From Acidobacteria bacterium Ga0077551 (GTDB lineage: Bacteria; Pseudomonadota; Alphaproteobacteria; Caulobacterales; Hyphomonadaceae), in NCBI GenBank assembly GCA_001464545.1, contig LNFC01000023.1:1-64000 (forward strand): a stretch of 64,000 nt of DNA. The letters run 5' to 3'. Positions 15,256 through 23,781 of the stretch are shown here, piece after piece. Made by a program: the position numbers and the translations under genes. The notes under the pieces are model-generated. The model saw nothing but the letters and a program-made list of their open reading frames with translations, had not been told where the DNA came from and did no database searches. Numbering within the stretch: the stretch's first letter is position 1; every line of letters starts with the position of its first letter.

Positions 15256-15657
15256 TCAGCCAAGCACTGGTAACCGCGGCGCCGGAGTAACCCGCTCGAA
15301 TGCGATGAGGCGAAACACAAGCGCGCAGGCAATTCCGGCGGGGATGGAAAAGGCTAAAGCCAGCAGCATCCCCGCACCGTAAAACAGTATGGGCAATGCA
15401 AACGTCATCAGCGCACCTCCGCCAGCGCCGACGAGCGTTGCAAACACAATCGTCAACAAGCTCTCATCTCGACGAATGGATTGCTCCATGGCGCCCAAAG
15501 CGCCCAGAAACATCAGAGTGACCGGGATCGCCAGCGGGGCATAGCCGATGCTCAAGGCAAATATTCGCCGAAGGCTTACTGCACCCTTTCGCAACGCCGC
15601 CGCGACCATGGCCGCCCCGAATGCAGACGGCGCGCCGATCAGCATCCATGTGCCCAT
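15256..15657 (-). CDS. Small polytopic membrane protein
   Basis: 133 residues with about four hydrophobic segments (residues 5-24, 32-57, 70-88, 92-118). Short charged loops such as RRDES lie on one side. GGAG sits 8 bp before the ATG at 15657. No family recognised. It is convergent with the two-component operon and has no operon partner. The arrangement of hydrophobic stretches and the good ribosome-binding site argue that it is real. Confidence 0.5.
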   Translation of the reverse strand: MGTWMLIGAPSAFGAAMVAAALRKGAVSLRRIFALSIGYAPLAIPVTLMFLGALGAMEQSIRRDESLLTIVFATLVGAGGGALMTFALPILFYGAGMLLALAFSIPAGIACALVFRLIAFERVTPAPRLPVLG

Positions 15658-15735
15658 CCAGTCAGCTCCGAAGTGACCACCAGCATAGGGGTTTGCCCAA
15701 CAGGCAAGGACCGGATTCAGCGGGCCGGCAATGAC

Positions 15736-15882
15736 CTAGGCCCAGAGCAACGCATACTTGTGGCGCAGTTTGAGCGGGCTGGGGACTTCGAGTGGTGCGG
15801 CCGGCGTAGCGTGGCTAATAACGGCGCCGTTTTCGCCAAACACGTATGTCGTTGGTTTTGCCTCTGGGGTCTCTTCGGCCAT
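15736..15882 (-). CDS. Possible 48-residue protein
   Basis: An ATG at 15882 opens 48 codons to a TAG at 15736. The product starts MAEETPEAKPTTYVFG and ends in LRHKYALLWA; it is hydrophilic and balanced in composition. The ribosome-binding site is weak (GGAAT about 13 bp upstream). It lies upstream of the small membrane protein on the same strand. The residue mix is unlike a random translation of this DNA, but the evidence is thin. Confidence 0.3.
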   Translation of the reverse strand: MAEETPEAKPTTYVFGENGAVISHATPAAPLEVPSPLKLRHKYALLWA

Positions 15883-16456
15883 GCTGCAAAACTATTCCAG
15901 CAGAGAAGAAAACTCCATGAGTGTCAGTGTCGCAAGACGGCGATGAATTGCCGGATAGCATAAACGAGACTTCGTCTGCCATCGCCCAGATTGCTGCCGT
16001 TCGGCACTTTGGAGTACTCGCGCATTTCCAGCGGGAAGTTTGTCCGTCCGGCTCGATAGCGGACGATCGGTCCCCATATTTGGAGAGTTCGTTCTGAGGC
16101 ACCGCACCGCGGCGAAACAGTTCGAAACACGGCCGCCATTTTGACCCGGTCGCAATCGGGCTCGCTTCGTTGTGTCGATTTCCGAAGGCCGGCGTTTCTT
16201 CGCTGCGAGTAAGCGCCTCAAGACGATCCGCGCTCGTGCCCGCAACTTATCGCCAATGGAGTTGGCGATTGCGCGCGCAAGAGACCCGGGGGCTGCAACG
16301 AAACGGTCCGTGCCGGGGCGTAACACTTGGGATGCTTCACAGAACCGGATCGCGCCTCGTTGAAGGGAATAGCGCACGGCCCAAAAAACACGAATGCACT
16401 AGCGAATGCACTAGGAGCCATTTTTCAATAAAAATATCAATTAAAACAATGCTATA
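15883..16456. other. Stretch without recognised gene, island edge
   Basis: 574 bp between the possible small gene and the 3' end of tRNA-Ser. Open frames here have no family match. A 12-bp unit CGAATGCACTAG is repeated twice in tandem (16391-16414), followed by an AT-rich tail up to the tRNA. No integrase or transposase remnant was recognised. Confidence 0.4.
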
Positions 16457-16546
16457 TGGCGGAGAGACAGGGATTCGAACCCTGGAGACGCGTTAACGTC
16501 TACACACTTTCCAGGCGTGCGCCATCGACCACTCGGCCACCTCTCC
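16457..16546 (-). tRNA. tRNA-Ser (anticodon GGA)
   Basis: Read on the minus strand from 16546: acceptor GGAGAGG, D-arm region GCCGAGTGGTCGATGGC, anticodon loop CTGGAAA (anticodon GGA), a long variable arm TAGACGTTAACGCGTC typical of class II tRNAs, T-arm GGGTTCGAATCCC and acceptor return TCTCTCC. The discriminator G and an encoded CCA follow (16460-16457). It marks the change from low-GC accessory DNA to the GC-rich core on its right; tRNA 3' ends are common integration sites. Confidence 0.95.
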
Positions 16547-16666
16547 GTACGCCGCAGGCGGCGAAGGGGGAGCAGATAACGGATGATGGGGCCGGTCGCA
16601 AGCTTGTGATTGCCGCTTTGGACGTTCGTGCCCATATCTGCGGTCACAACAAGGGACTCAAAGCCG

Positions 16667-17320
16667 ATGTTCTTCTCCCGCAAGCCCGCTGCCCTGCCAA
16701 CCCGTGATACCGCCCTGCCCGGCCGCTCGAAACCAATCCCGACCGCTGCGGCCCATTTCGTCAATGGCCGCCCGATCCAGGCGGATGCCCCGGCCGGATA
16801 CGAGACCGCCGTCTTCGGTCTCGGCTGCTTCTGGGGCGCCGAGCGGATCTTCTGGCAGACCAATGGCGTCTGGCTGACCCGAGTCGGCTATGCCGGCGGC
16901 ATCACCCCGAACCCCACCTATGAAGAAGTCTGCTCCGGCGGCACCGGCCATACCGAGATCGTCGAGGTCATCTTCAACCCCGCTGAAGTCACCTTCGCGG
17001 ACCTGATGAAGCTGTTCCTCGAAAGCCACGACCCGACCCAGGGCATGCGCCAGGGCAACGATGTCGGCACGCAATACCGCTCGGCCCTCTATTTCACGAC
17101 GCCGGAGCAGGAGCGCGCCGCGCGCGAGATGATCGCCGCCTATAAAGCCGAACTCGCCGCCAACGGCCACCGCGCCCCGGTCACCACCGAGCTCGGCCCC
17201 CGCGGCGATGTCTTCCTAGCGGAAGACTATCACCAGCAATATCTCGCCAAGAACCCGAACGGCTATTGCGGTATCGGTGGCACGGGCGTCAGCTGCCCGC
17301 TGCCGCAGGTGAAGGCGTAG
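16667..17320 (+). CDS. msrA: Peptide-methionine (S)-S-oxide reductase
   Basis: 217 residues from the ATG at 16667. The motif [10 protein letters not shown] holds the catalytic Cys. [22 protein letters not shown] and a [18 protein letters not shown] segment follow, both diagnostic of MsrA. It repairs oxidised methionine (S-epimer) in proteins, using thioredoxin. The C-terminal [13 protein letters not shown] supplies the resolving Cys residues. A short N-terminal extension of about 40 residues ([14 protein letters not shown] onward) has no strong signal peptide, so it is probably cytoplasmic. AAGGGAC lies upstream of the chosen start. It is a single gene ended by a palindrome, convergent with the next gene. 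Confidence 0.95.
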   Translation: MFFSRKPAALPTRDTALPGRSKPIPTAAAHFVNGRPIQADAPAGYETAVFGLGCFWGAERIFWQTNGVWLTRVGYAGGITPNPTYEEVCSGGTGHTEIVEVIFNPAEVTFADLMKLFLESHDPTQGMRQGNDVGTQYRSALYFTTPEQERAAREMIAAYKAELAANGHRAPVTTELGPRGDVFLAEDYHQQYLAKNPNGYCGIGGTGVSCPLPQVKA

Positions 17321-17380
17321 GGCGGGATTTATCCCGCCGCTCCTGTCCAGATTTCGTGAAATGGCGGGATAAACCCCGCC
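17321..17380. terminator. Paired hairpins between convergent genes
   Basis: A perfect palindrome GGCGGGATTTATCCCGCC (17321-17338) starts right after the msrA stop codon. A second hairpin with GGCGGG and CCCCGCC arms (17363-17380) ends at the stop of the facing gene. T-tracts are short; they may terminate transcription from both sides or be a dispersed palindromic element. Confidence 0.6.
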
Positions 17381-18448
17381 TTACGAACCGAAGTTCAGCG
17401 AGAACCGCTTGCGCGACTCGATCATCGCCTGCGCCTTGAACAGCGCGTCGGAGGCCGATTGCGCGCGCTGGATCACCGGGTCGCCGCGCAGGCCTTCGAC
17501 GGCTTGCGCCAGGTGGCTGATGGCTTCCTTGACCACGACCTGGTCGAACTGCTTTTCGGCCCGCACGATCAGCGCGCGGCCGAGTTCCAGTTTCGCCTGG
17601 ATGATGCGTCCGGTATCCGCCGTCATTGTCGCCGCTTCGAGGTGCTGGCGCCGCATCGCGATGACCTTGTCGAGCGCGGACAGTTCGCCGAGTTCCTCGG
17701 CCACGCGGACACCGGCGGCGCAGAAATCGGCTTCGATCTCGTTGCGGAGGGTTTGGGAGACAGGAAGTTCGTTCGCCAGCACGCTGTCGAGTTCGCCGGC
17801 CAGGTCGCGGATCTTCTCGACGCGGAAGGCCTGCGGGTCGGACAGGGCTGGCTGCAGGTGCTTGGCGATCAGGTAGGCCGCGAGGCGCGCCACATCTTCG
17901 GTTTGCGCCTTGCGCGCGCCGGGCAGCGCGATGGTGAACAAGCGCGCATCGGCCGGCGAGAGCCCGCCGCCGCGGCTGAGGCCGTGCACTTCCAGGCCGC
18001 GTTCGCCCTTGCCCTGGCGGCTCGCCCAGACGAACAGGTCTGCATCGGCCTTGGCCATGCGCTTGCGCGCCTGCGCCACCGAGGCAGTGCCGAGACCGCC
18101 CTTGATCGGGCCCATCGGGACCAGTGAGAAAGGCGCGCCGAACGAGAAAACCGGCAGGTGGCGCGTCAATGCGCCGCCGAGCCATTTGGCGGTCCGCCCG
18201 CTCGCAGAGCCGGCCGGACGGGCAAGAAGGATGCGGAAACCGGGGGTCTTGCTGGCCTTGGCGCGGGCCGCGCGGCTGCCATTGGAGACGGCGCTGGCAA
18301 GGCGCCCGAGGCCCCGCATCAGCTTGTAGACAAGGTAAAGCGCGCCCAGCACTGCCACGGCAGCGCCGAACAGGGCCAGCCATTCGGCGCCCGGCACGTT
18401 GGTTTTCAACCACTTATCAGCTGTCTCAAGCCAACCGGCAATCAACAT
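17381..18448 (-). CDS. Membrane-anchored protein of unknown function
   Basis: 355 residues. One N-terminal membrane segment (about 23-44, LALFGAAVAVLGALYLVYKL), then a basic region with SNGSRAARAKA and a soluble part. That part alternates a mixed domain (about 70-190, with FSFGAPFSLVPMGPIKGG and ADADLFVWASRQGKGERGLEV) with an alpha-helical C-terminal half resembling helical-repeat proteins (QTEDVARLAAYLIAKHL, ALDKVIAMRRQHLEAATM, KEAISHLAQAVEGLR). The last part could be TPR-like. The soluble part should face the cytoplasm by the positive-inside rule. No family recognised. Divergent from gluQ with about 60 bp between starts. Confidence 0.7.
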   Translation of the reverse strand: MLIAGWLETADKWLKTNVPGAEWLALFGAAVAVLGALYLVYKLMRGLGRLASAVSNGSRAARAKASKTPGFRILLARPAGSASGRTAKWLGGALTRHLPVFSFGAPFSLVPMGPIKGGLGTASVAQARKRMAKADADLFVWASRQGKGERGLEVHGLSRGGGLSPADARLFTIALPGARKAQTEDVARLAAYLIAKHLQPALSDPQAFRVEKIRDLAGELDSVLANELPVSQTLRNEIEADFCAAGVRVAEELGELSALDKVIAMRRQHLEAATMTADTGRIIQAKLELGRALIVRAEKQFDQVVVKEAISHLAQAVEGLRGDPVIQRAQSASDALFKAQAMIESRKRFSLNFGS

Positions 18449-18504
18449 CTCAGCTACCCTCTAATGCCTCAAGGCGATACGTTTCTTACCAAATCCTTGC
18501 AACA

Positions 18505-19374
18505 GTGAAACTCTGTATTCTCAGGACTCTGCCCGCCTTGCGCACCCGCTTCGCCCCTTCCCCCACCGGCCGCCTGCATCTTGGGCATGCCGCCTCCGCT
18601 TTTGCGGTCTGGGACGCGGCCCGGACCGAAGGCGGTGAAGTGCGGCTCCGGATCGAGGATATCGACCAGACGCGCTGCCGCCCGGAGTTCGAGTCTTCCC
18701 TTCTGGAAGACCTTGCCTGGCTGGGACTGGACTGGAGCGGCGAGGTGCGCCGTCAGTCAGACCATTTCGCGGACTATAGCACAGTTCTCAACGCCCTTCG
18801 CGCCCGGGGGCTGGTTTATCGATGCTTTCTCACCCGCCGCGAGATCGCCGCCCGCCTGCCCGCCGGGGCCGATCCGGACGAAGGCGGCCTAGTCAGCCAC
18901 CCCCTCGGCCCGGCGGAAGAGGCTGAACGCCTCGCCCACAACGCCCCCTATGCCTGGCGCCTGTCGCTGGACGCCGCGCGCGACGCCCTCGGTCCGGGCT
19001 ACCGCGACCTCGCCTATACCGAATGGACCCCCGCTGGCCCCCGCCCCGTTCCCGCCCGGCCGGACCGGTTCGGCGATGTCGTGCTCGCCCGCAAGGACAC
19101 GCCGACGAGCTACCACCTCGCCTGCTGCCATGATGATGCGCTTCAGGTGATCACCCACGTCATCAGGGGCGAGGACCTGCGCGAAGTGACCGCCATCCAC
19201 GTCCTGCTTCAGGCACTGATGGGCTGGCCCTCGCCCGTCTACCGCTTCCATCCGCTGATCCTGGGCCCGGACGGCAAGAAGCTCTCCAAACGCTTCGGCG
19301 ACAAGAGCCTCGCCGACTACCGCAAAGAGGGGATGACGCCGGACGATATTCGCGCGATGACCCGCGCCGCATGA
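18505..19374 (+). CDS. gluQ: Glutamyl-Q tRNA(Asp) synthetase
   Basis: 289 residues if the GTG at 18505 is used; a TTG at 18538 with AGGA upstream is the alternative, and either lies just before RFAPSPTGRLHLGHA, the first class I motif. The second signature is KKLSKRFGD. The length matches truncated GluRS-like enzymes without anticodon-binding domain, and the enzyme attaches Glu to queuosine in tRNA(Asp). The cysteine pair usual in the zinc site (CxC after the second Tyr) is reduced here to one Cys in YRCFLTRREI, so zinc binding is probably lost. It overlaps the downstream transporter gene by ATGA. Confidence 0.9.
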   Translation: MKLCILRTLPALRTRFAPSPTGRLHLGHAASAFAVWDAARTEGGEVRLRIEDIDQTRCRPEFESSLLEDLAWLGLDWSGEVRRQSDHFADYSTVLNALRARGLVYRCFLTRREIAARLPAGADPDEGGLVSHPLGPAEEAERLAHNAPYAWRLSLDAARDALGPGYRDLAYTEWTPAGPRPVPARPDRFGDVVLARKDTPTSYHLACCHDDALQVITHVIRGEDLREVTAIHVLLQALMGWPSPVYRFHPLILGPDGKKLSKRFGDKSLADYRKEGMTPDDIRAMTRAA

Positions 19375-20288
19375 CCAACGCCGTTCCCCAGCCTCGCCCC
19401 GTCCTCCAGCCGCGCCCCTGGCTCGGCCCGCTGATGGTGCTCGGCGGCGGCATCGCCCTCGGCTTCGCGCCGATTGGCCTGCGCCTCGGCCTCGACGAAC
19501 TCGGCCCCCAGGCCATCGCCTTCTGGCGCTACCTCTTCGCCGTGCCGATGCTGCTGGTCTTGGTCCTCGCGGTCGACCGCCGCCTGCCTGCGAAACCCAA
19601 CATCGCCGTGTTCCTCGCGGCGCTCTTCTTCACGCTCGACATGGCGCTCTGGCACTGGGCCCTGACTATGACGAGCGTGTCCAACGCCACCTTCATCGTC
19701 AATCTCGGCAACGTCCTCGTCGGTCTCGCTGCTTGGGCCTTCCTCAAGGAACGCCCAGGCCTCAACTGGGCCTTCGCTGCCGGTCTCGCCATTCTCGGCG
19801 CTGCGGCCCTGTCACTCGGCGGCGACGGCTCCCATCCCGGCGCGCTGCGCGGCGATCTCTTCGCGCTGGCCGCGGCCGTCTTCGTCTCCTTCTACATGCT
19901 GTTCTCGAAACTCGCCCGCCGCACGCTGGGCGGCCTTGAAGCGATGTTCTGGCTCAGCGTTTTCGAATCCGCCCTCGCCTTTTTCGTCGTGTTGTTTTCG
20001 GGCGAGGATTTCATGCCGAAAACGCCCGCCGGTTTCCTCGTGCCGCTCGCCCTCGCCATCGTCGTGCAGGTGGCGGGGCAAGGCCTCATCATCTCCGGTC
20101 TCGGCTCCACCGACACCGCCGTCGCCGGCATCCTTGTCCTCGCCCAGCCCGTCGTCGCCGCCGCGATCTCCTGGTCCCTGTTCAAGGAGCCGCTGACCAC
20201 GATCCAGGCCGCCGGCGCCGCCGCGATCCTCGTTGCCGTCTGGCTCGCCCAGCAGAAACAGCGCACCCGCCCCCTGCCCGCCCCGTAA
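19371..20288 (+). CDS. EamA/DMT family transporter
   Basis: 305 residues with ten hydrophobic segments arranged as two tandem EamA halves, starting GPLMVLGGGIALGFAPIGLRL and repeating around LFALAAAVFVSFYMLF. The second half has FKEPLTTIQAAGAAAIL, the usual end of the fold. It is an inner-membrane exporter or importer of metabolites; the substrate cannot be read from sequence. Its start overlaps the stop of gluQ (ATGA), so translation is coupled, although no functional link is evident. Confidence 0.88.
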   Translation: MTNAVPQPRPVLQPRPWLGPLMVLGGGIALGFAPIGLRLGLDELGPQAIAFWRYLFAVPMLLVLVLAVDRRLPAKPNIAVFLAALFFTLDMALWHWALTMTSVSNATFIVNLGNVLVGLAAWAFLKERPGLNWAFAAGLAILGAAALSLGGDGSHPGALRGDLFALAAAVFVSFYMLFSKLARRTLGGLEAMFWLSVFESALAFFVVLFSGEDFMPKTPAGFLVPLALAIVVQVAGQGLIISGLGSTDTAVAGILVLAQPVVAAAISWSLFKEPLTTIQAAGAAAILVAVWLAQQKQRTRPLPAP

Positions 20289-20351
20289 CGGGTCGCAACT
20301 GTCACAAAGCTGGGGTATGGCGTCAGGACAGATTCTGACCGGAGCCGTTCC

Positions 20352-21938
20352 ATGCGCCCATCCCTTGCCGCCCTCGCCGCCAGCCTCGCCGTTCTCGCCG
20401 CCTGCGCGACCCCGCCGGAGGCCGCCGCCCCGCAACCGGCCGCAGACCTCGCCCCGGCCCGCGAAGCCGCGCTGCCAGTCCAGTCCGCCGATGCTTATTA
20501 CACCAGCGCCGCCGCCGCCGTGGACGCCCGCATCGCGGCGCGCGGCGCAAAGCCCGCGAAGAACGTCATCCTCTTCATCGGTGACGGCATGGGCATTTCC
20601 ACGATCACTGCCGCGCGCATCTATGCCGGCCAGTCCGCCGGCGAAGACGGCGAGAGTCACATCCTCGCAATGGACACTCTGCCCTGGTCTGCCCTGTCGA
20701 AAACCTACAGCCATAATTTCCAGGTTTCGGACTCCGCCGGCACCGCCGTCGCGATGGTCAGCGGCATCAAGACGCTGTCGGGCGTGCTCGGCGTCAACAG
20801 CAGCGTCAGTTATGGCAACTGCGCGAGTGTTCCGGGTACGGAAGTTGAAACGCTGTTCGAACTCGCCGCCCGCGCCGGCCTCTCCACCGGCCTCGTCTCG
20901 ACTGCCCGCATCACCCACGCCACGCCTGCCGCTGCCTATGCCAAGGTGCCGCTGCGCGACTGGGAAGCCGACACCGACATGAAGGGCGCCTCCTCGGATA
21001 CCTGCAAGGATATCGCCCGCCAGCTGATCGAATGGCCGGAAGGCAGCTTCGACATCCTCCTTGGCGGCGGCCGCTCGAAATTCCTCACCAAGGAAACACC
21101 GGACCCGGAGTATGCCGGCAAGACCGGCGACCGCGCCGACGGCCGCAACCTCACCGAAGAATGGACCGCCAAGTCGCCTGACCACAAGTATGTCTTCGAC
21201 AAGGCCGGCTTCGAGGCGACCGACTTCACCACCGGCGTCAAGCTCCTCGGCCTGTTCGAGCCGTCCCACATGCAGTACGAACTCGACCGCGAAGCCGACA
21301 AGGCGGGCGAGCCGCACATCGCCGACATGACCCGCGCCGCGATCACGCGCCTGTCGCAGGACGAAGACGGCTATGTCCTGATGGTCGAAGGCGGACGCAT
21401 CGACCACGGACATCATGCCGGCAATGCCATCCGCGCGCTGGAAGACGCGATGGCCTTCGACGCTGCGATTGCCACCGCGCTCGAAATGACCAATCCGGAA
21501 GAGACGCTGATCATCGTCACTGCCGACCATTCGCATACGCTGTCAATTGCGGGCTACGCGCAGCGGAACAACCCGATCCTCGGCCTATCCGTCTCGGGAA
21601 TGGGCGGCGAAGGCGGCTCCATGGGCGCTGACGGCCTTCCGTACACGACGCTGGGCTATGCCAACGGTCCCGGCGCCTGCCGCGTGACCGGCAAGGACAA
21701 GGACGGCAAGGACATTCTCGCTTGCGGCCGCGAGGACCTGACCAGCGTCGACACCCAGGCGCCGGATTTCCGCCAACCGGCCCTCGTTCCGCTCGGCTCG
21801 GAGACCCATGCCGGCGAGGACGTGGCCGCCCTCGCCTCCGGTCCGGGCGCCAATCTCGTCACCGGCGTGATCGAGCAGAACGAGATCTTCCACGTCATGG
21901 GCCGCGCCCTCGGGCTGATCCCGGCCCCGACATACTGA
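20352..21938 (+). CDS. Lipoprotein alkaline phosphatase
   Basis: 528 residues. The signal sequence ends in a lipobox (AVLAAC, Cys about 17), so it is lipid-anchored and periplasmic or surface-exposed. The phosphatase core has NVILFIGDGMG (metal Asp), VSDSAGTAVAMVSG (nucleophile Ser), VEGGRIDHGHHAGN and TADHSHTLSIAGY (metal ligands), and SETHAGEDV (last His). These are the PhoA-type metal-site residues. It hydrolyses phosphate monoesters to release phosphate. Two Cys pairs (NCASV, DTCKD; ACRVTG, LACGRED) could form disulphides. It has its own 63-bp leader after the transporter gene; no Pho box was identified by eye. Confidence 0.92.
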   Translation: MRPSLAALAASLAVLAACATPPEAAAPQPAADLAPAREAALPVQSADAYYTSAAAAVDARIAARGAKPAKNVILFIGDGMGISTITAARIYAGQSAGEDGESHILAMDTLPWSALSKTYSHNFQVSDSAGTAVAMVSGIKTLSGVLGVNSSVSYGNCASVPGTEVETLFELAARAGLSTGLVSTARITHATPAAAYAKVPLRDWEADTDMKGASSDTCKDIARQLIEWPEGSFDILLGGGRSKFLTKETPDPEYAGKTGDRADGRNLTEEWTAKSPDHKYVFDKAGFEATDFTTGVKLLGLFEPSHMQYELDREADKAGEPHIADMTRAAITRLSQDEDGYVLMVEGGRIDHGHHAGNAIRALEDAMAFDAAIATALEMTNPEETLIIVTADHSHTLSIAGYAQRNNPILGLSVSGMGGEGGSMGADGLPYTTLGYANGPGACRVTGKDKDGKDILACGREDLTSVDTQAPDFRQPALVPLGSETHAGEDVAALASGPGANLVTGVIEQNEIFHVMGRALGLIPAPTY

Positions 21939-21942
21939 CCCG

Positions 21943-22329
21943 CTAGGGCGCAGGCCATTTCGAGAGGATCGTTGCGGCGTCGAAATACTCGCGCCAGGCG
22001 GTTATCAGCCCGTTCTCGACCTCCCAGACGCCCGCCACCGGCAACTCGACCCAGCCGGTGGCGAGGCGGTGGCGGTCAAGCCGCTCGGTGAACACGGCAT
22101 TGCCGTTCGTCAGCTCCCGGAGGATCAGGAACTCGTTCTCCAGCGTCGGCGAGAAGAAAGGCTCCAGCACCCCGCGCACCCCGGCCGGGCCAATGGCCTT
22201 GCCCATCGGCATGTTCTCGTATTCGCAGCCTTCCGAGATCAGCGTCATTGCGGCGTCATAGTCGAACGCCGTCACGGCATTGAGAAAGGCATGCACCGTT
22301 TCTGCGGCAGACATCTGGGTCGTCGTCAT
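21943..22329 (-). CDS. Limonene-1,2-epoxide hydrolase/SnoaL-like protein
   Basis: 128 residues from the ATG at 22329, with AAGGAG 9 bp upstream. The fold pattern is NTF2-like: helix TVHAFLNAVTAFDYDAAMTLI, CEYENMPMG, a GVRGVLEPFF segment and a C-terminal strand pair VWEVENGLITAWREYFD. Limonene epoxide hydrolase uses an Asp-Arg-Asp triad, and Arg and Asp in REYFD fit one part of it; the others are plausible but not certain. Substrate unknown. It is followed by the membrane protein gene upstream on the same strand with a 23-bp gap, so the two probably share a transcript. Confidence 0.75.
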   Translation of the reverse strand: MTTTQMSAAETVHAFLNAVTAFDYDAAMTLISEGCEYENMPMGKAIGPAGVRGVLEPFFSPTLENEFLILRELTNGNAVFTERLDRHRLATGWVELPVAGVWEVENGLITAWREYFDAATILSKWPAP

Positions 22330-22352
22330 GTCAGGTCTCCTTGGCCTGGGGA

Positions 22353-22778
22353 TCAGTGAGCGGATTTCAGCGCGCCGCTGGCCAGCAGCGGCACCATGAG
22401 CAGGATCACCAGCACGGTGTTCGACACCGCGTTGAGCGCAAAACCGGTTGAGACCGAGAATGCGCTGTCGATCACGAACCAGATCAGCATCGCTGCCGTC
22501 AGTCCCCGCCAGGCGGGTGCGCCGGCCGCATGGATTGCCGGCAGCAGGAACAGGATGGTGAAGCCCCACCCGAGTGTCACGGCGCCCATCAGGGCGACCG
22601 AAAACCGCATGCCCGGCGGATCAAAATAACCCGCGTCCACCTCGGCGCCGCCGATCAGGCTGAACGCAAGGCCCGCGATACCCTCCGTGGCCGGAAGCCC
22701 TGCCGTCGCCAGCACCGCGCCGAAAAGAATGACACCCCAGCACCAGAGGGTGATCCATGTTTTCCAAAGTCCGGTCAT
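22353..22778 (-). CDS. Four-TM membrane protein of unknown function
   Basis: 141 residues from the ATG at 22778, with AGGAG 9 bp upstream. Four hydrophobic segments at about 9-29, 58-80, 89-109 and 115-133. Loops are short and there are no catalytic motifs. No family identified with confidence. It precedes the SnoaL-like gene on the same strand and is divergent from the MmyB-type regulator. That layout suggests the regulator may control this pair (inference). Confidence 0.65.
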   Translation of the reverse strand: MTGLWKTWITLWCWGVILFGAVLATAGLPATEGIAGLAFSLIGGAEVDAGYFDPPGMRFSVALMGAVTLGWGFTILFLLPAIHAAGAPAWRGLTAAMLIWFVIDSAFSVSTGFALNAVSNTVLVILLMVPLLASGALKSAH

Positions 22779-22885
22779 GCGTCGCTCCTGTCTTGATGTT
22801 GCCTCATCCTCGCCCCGGCGGCGTAAGCTGCGCAATTACCTGCGAGGTCATGGACTCGCGCGCGCGTGCCTGCGAGCATGCTTCC

Positions 22886-23689
22886 ATGAGCCTGCGTGAC
22901 CCCGCCCTGCCCGCCACCGAAAGCGATGCCTTTGCCGCCCTCCTGCGCCGTTTCCGCGCGGCGCGCCGGATGAGCCAGCTGGACCTCGCCCTCGATTGCG
23001 ACGTCTCCGCCCGCCATCTCTCATTCCTCGAAACCGGCCGCGCCAAACCCAGCCGCGAGATGGTGCTGCAAATCTCCGAAGGCCTGACCCTCCCCCTCGG
23101 CAGTCAGAACGCGCTGCTGCAGGCGGCCGGCTATGCCGCCGTCTTCCCCGCCTCGCCGCTGGACTCCGACGCGCTCGGACCTTTCCGCGCCATACTGAAA
23201 GAAATGATGGACCGGCACGCCCCCTGGCCCGCCATCCTGTGCGACCGTCACTGGCGCGTGCGCGGCACCAATGCCGCCGCCGCCGCCTTGCTTACGCCGC
23301 TGCAAGTGGAGACCGGCGAGACCAGCCTCGTCCGCATGCTGACGGACAATCCCGTCGCCGAAGCGATGATCGCGAACCTCCCCGAAGTCGTCCACGAGAT
23401 GCGCGGCCGCATCGCCCTGGAAGCCCTTGAAGCGGCAGGCGACCCGGTCCTCAGAGACCTCCTCACCGCCCTCGATGCCGCCAGCCTGCGCCACCGCCTG
23501 CCCGGCGGCGCGCCCCGCCGCCCGATCGTGCCGCTGATCATCAATGTGCCCGGCGGCCAGCTGAGCTTCCTCTCCACCATCGCCCATTTCGGCACCAGCG
23601 AAGACGTCACCATCCGCGACCTGCGCCTCGAACTCCTGTTTCCGGCGGATGACGCGACCCGCACTGCCCTGAAGGCGATGGCGAGCTAA
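22886..23689 (+). CDS. XRE-family regulator with MmyB-type ligand domain
   Basis: 267 residues. An N-terminal helix-turn-helix about 15-75 (LLRRFRAARRMSQLDLALDC, SARHLSFLETGRAKPS) is followed by a C-terminal MmyB-like PAS-fold domain (about 90-265: WPAILCDRHWRVRGTN, then PRRPIVPLIINVPGGQLSF, ending LRLELLFPAD). These regulators sense a small ligand and control adjacent operons. The start at 22886 gives the usual length; an ATG at 22852 with GAGG close by is an alternative. It is divergent from the SnoaL-like/membrane protein pair and precedes the alcohol dehydrogenase gene. Confidence 0.85.
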   Translation: MSLRDPALPATESDAFAALLRRFRAARRMSQLDLALDCDVSARHLSFLETGRAKPSREMVLQISEGLTLPLGSQNALLQAAGYAAVFPASPLDSDALGPFRAILKEMMDRHAPWPAILCDRHWRVRGTNAAAAALLTPLQVETGETSLVRMLTDNPVAEAMIANLPEVVHEMRGRIALEALEAAGDPVLRDLLTALDAASLRHRLPGGAPRRPIVPLIINVPGGQLSFLSTIAHFGTSEDVTIRDLRLELLFPADDATRTALKAMAS

Positions 23690-23781
23690 CGCAGCGTCAC
23701 TCTGGTCAATGCCCCCACCTTGCGCGACACTTGGCGCAACAGCCTGAACACAGGCGGACATAAAACCGGAGGAAACACGCC

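Noticed and set aside
15892-16377. A 161-codon minus-strand frame next to tRNA-Ser, considered as an integrase remnant
   Set aside because: No tyrosine-recombinase residues or order; Arg-rich translation typical of a non-coding frame.
19812-21536. A 574-codon minus-strand frame over the transporter and phosphatase genes
   Set aside because: Antisense shadow of two confirmed genes; Gly/Asp-rich with no motif.
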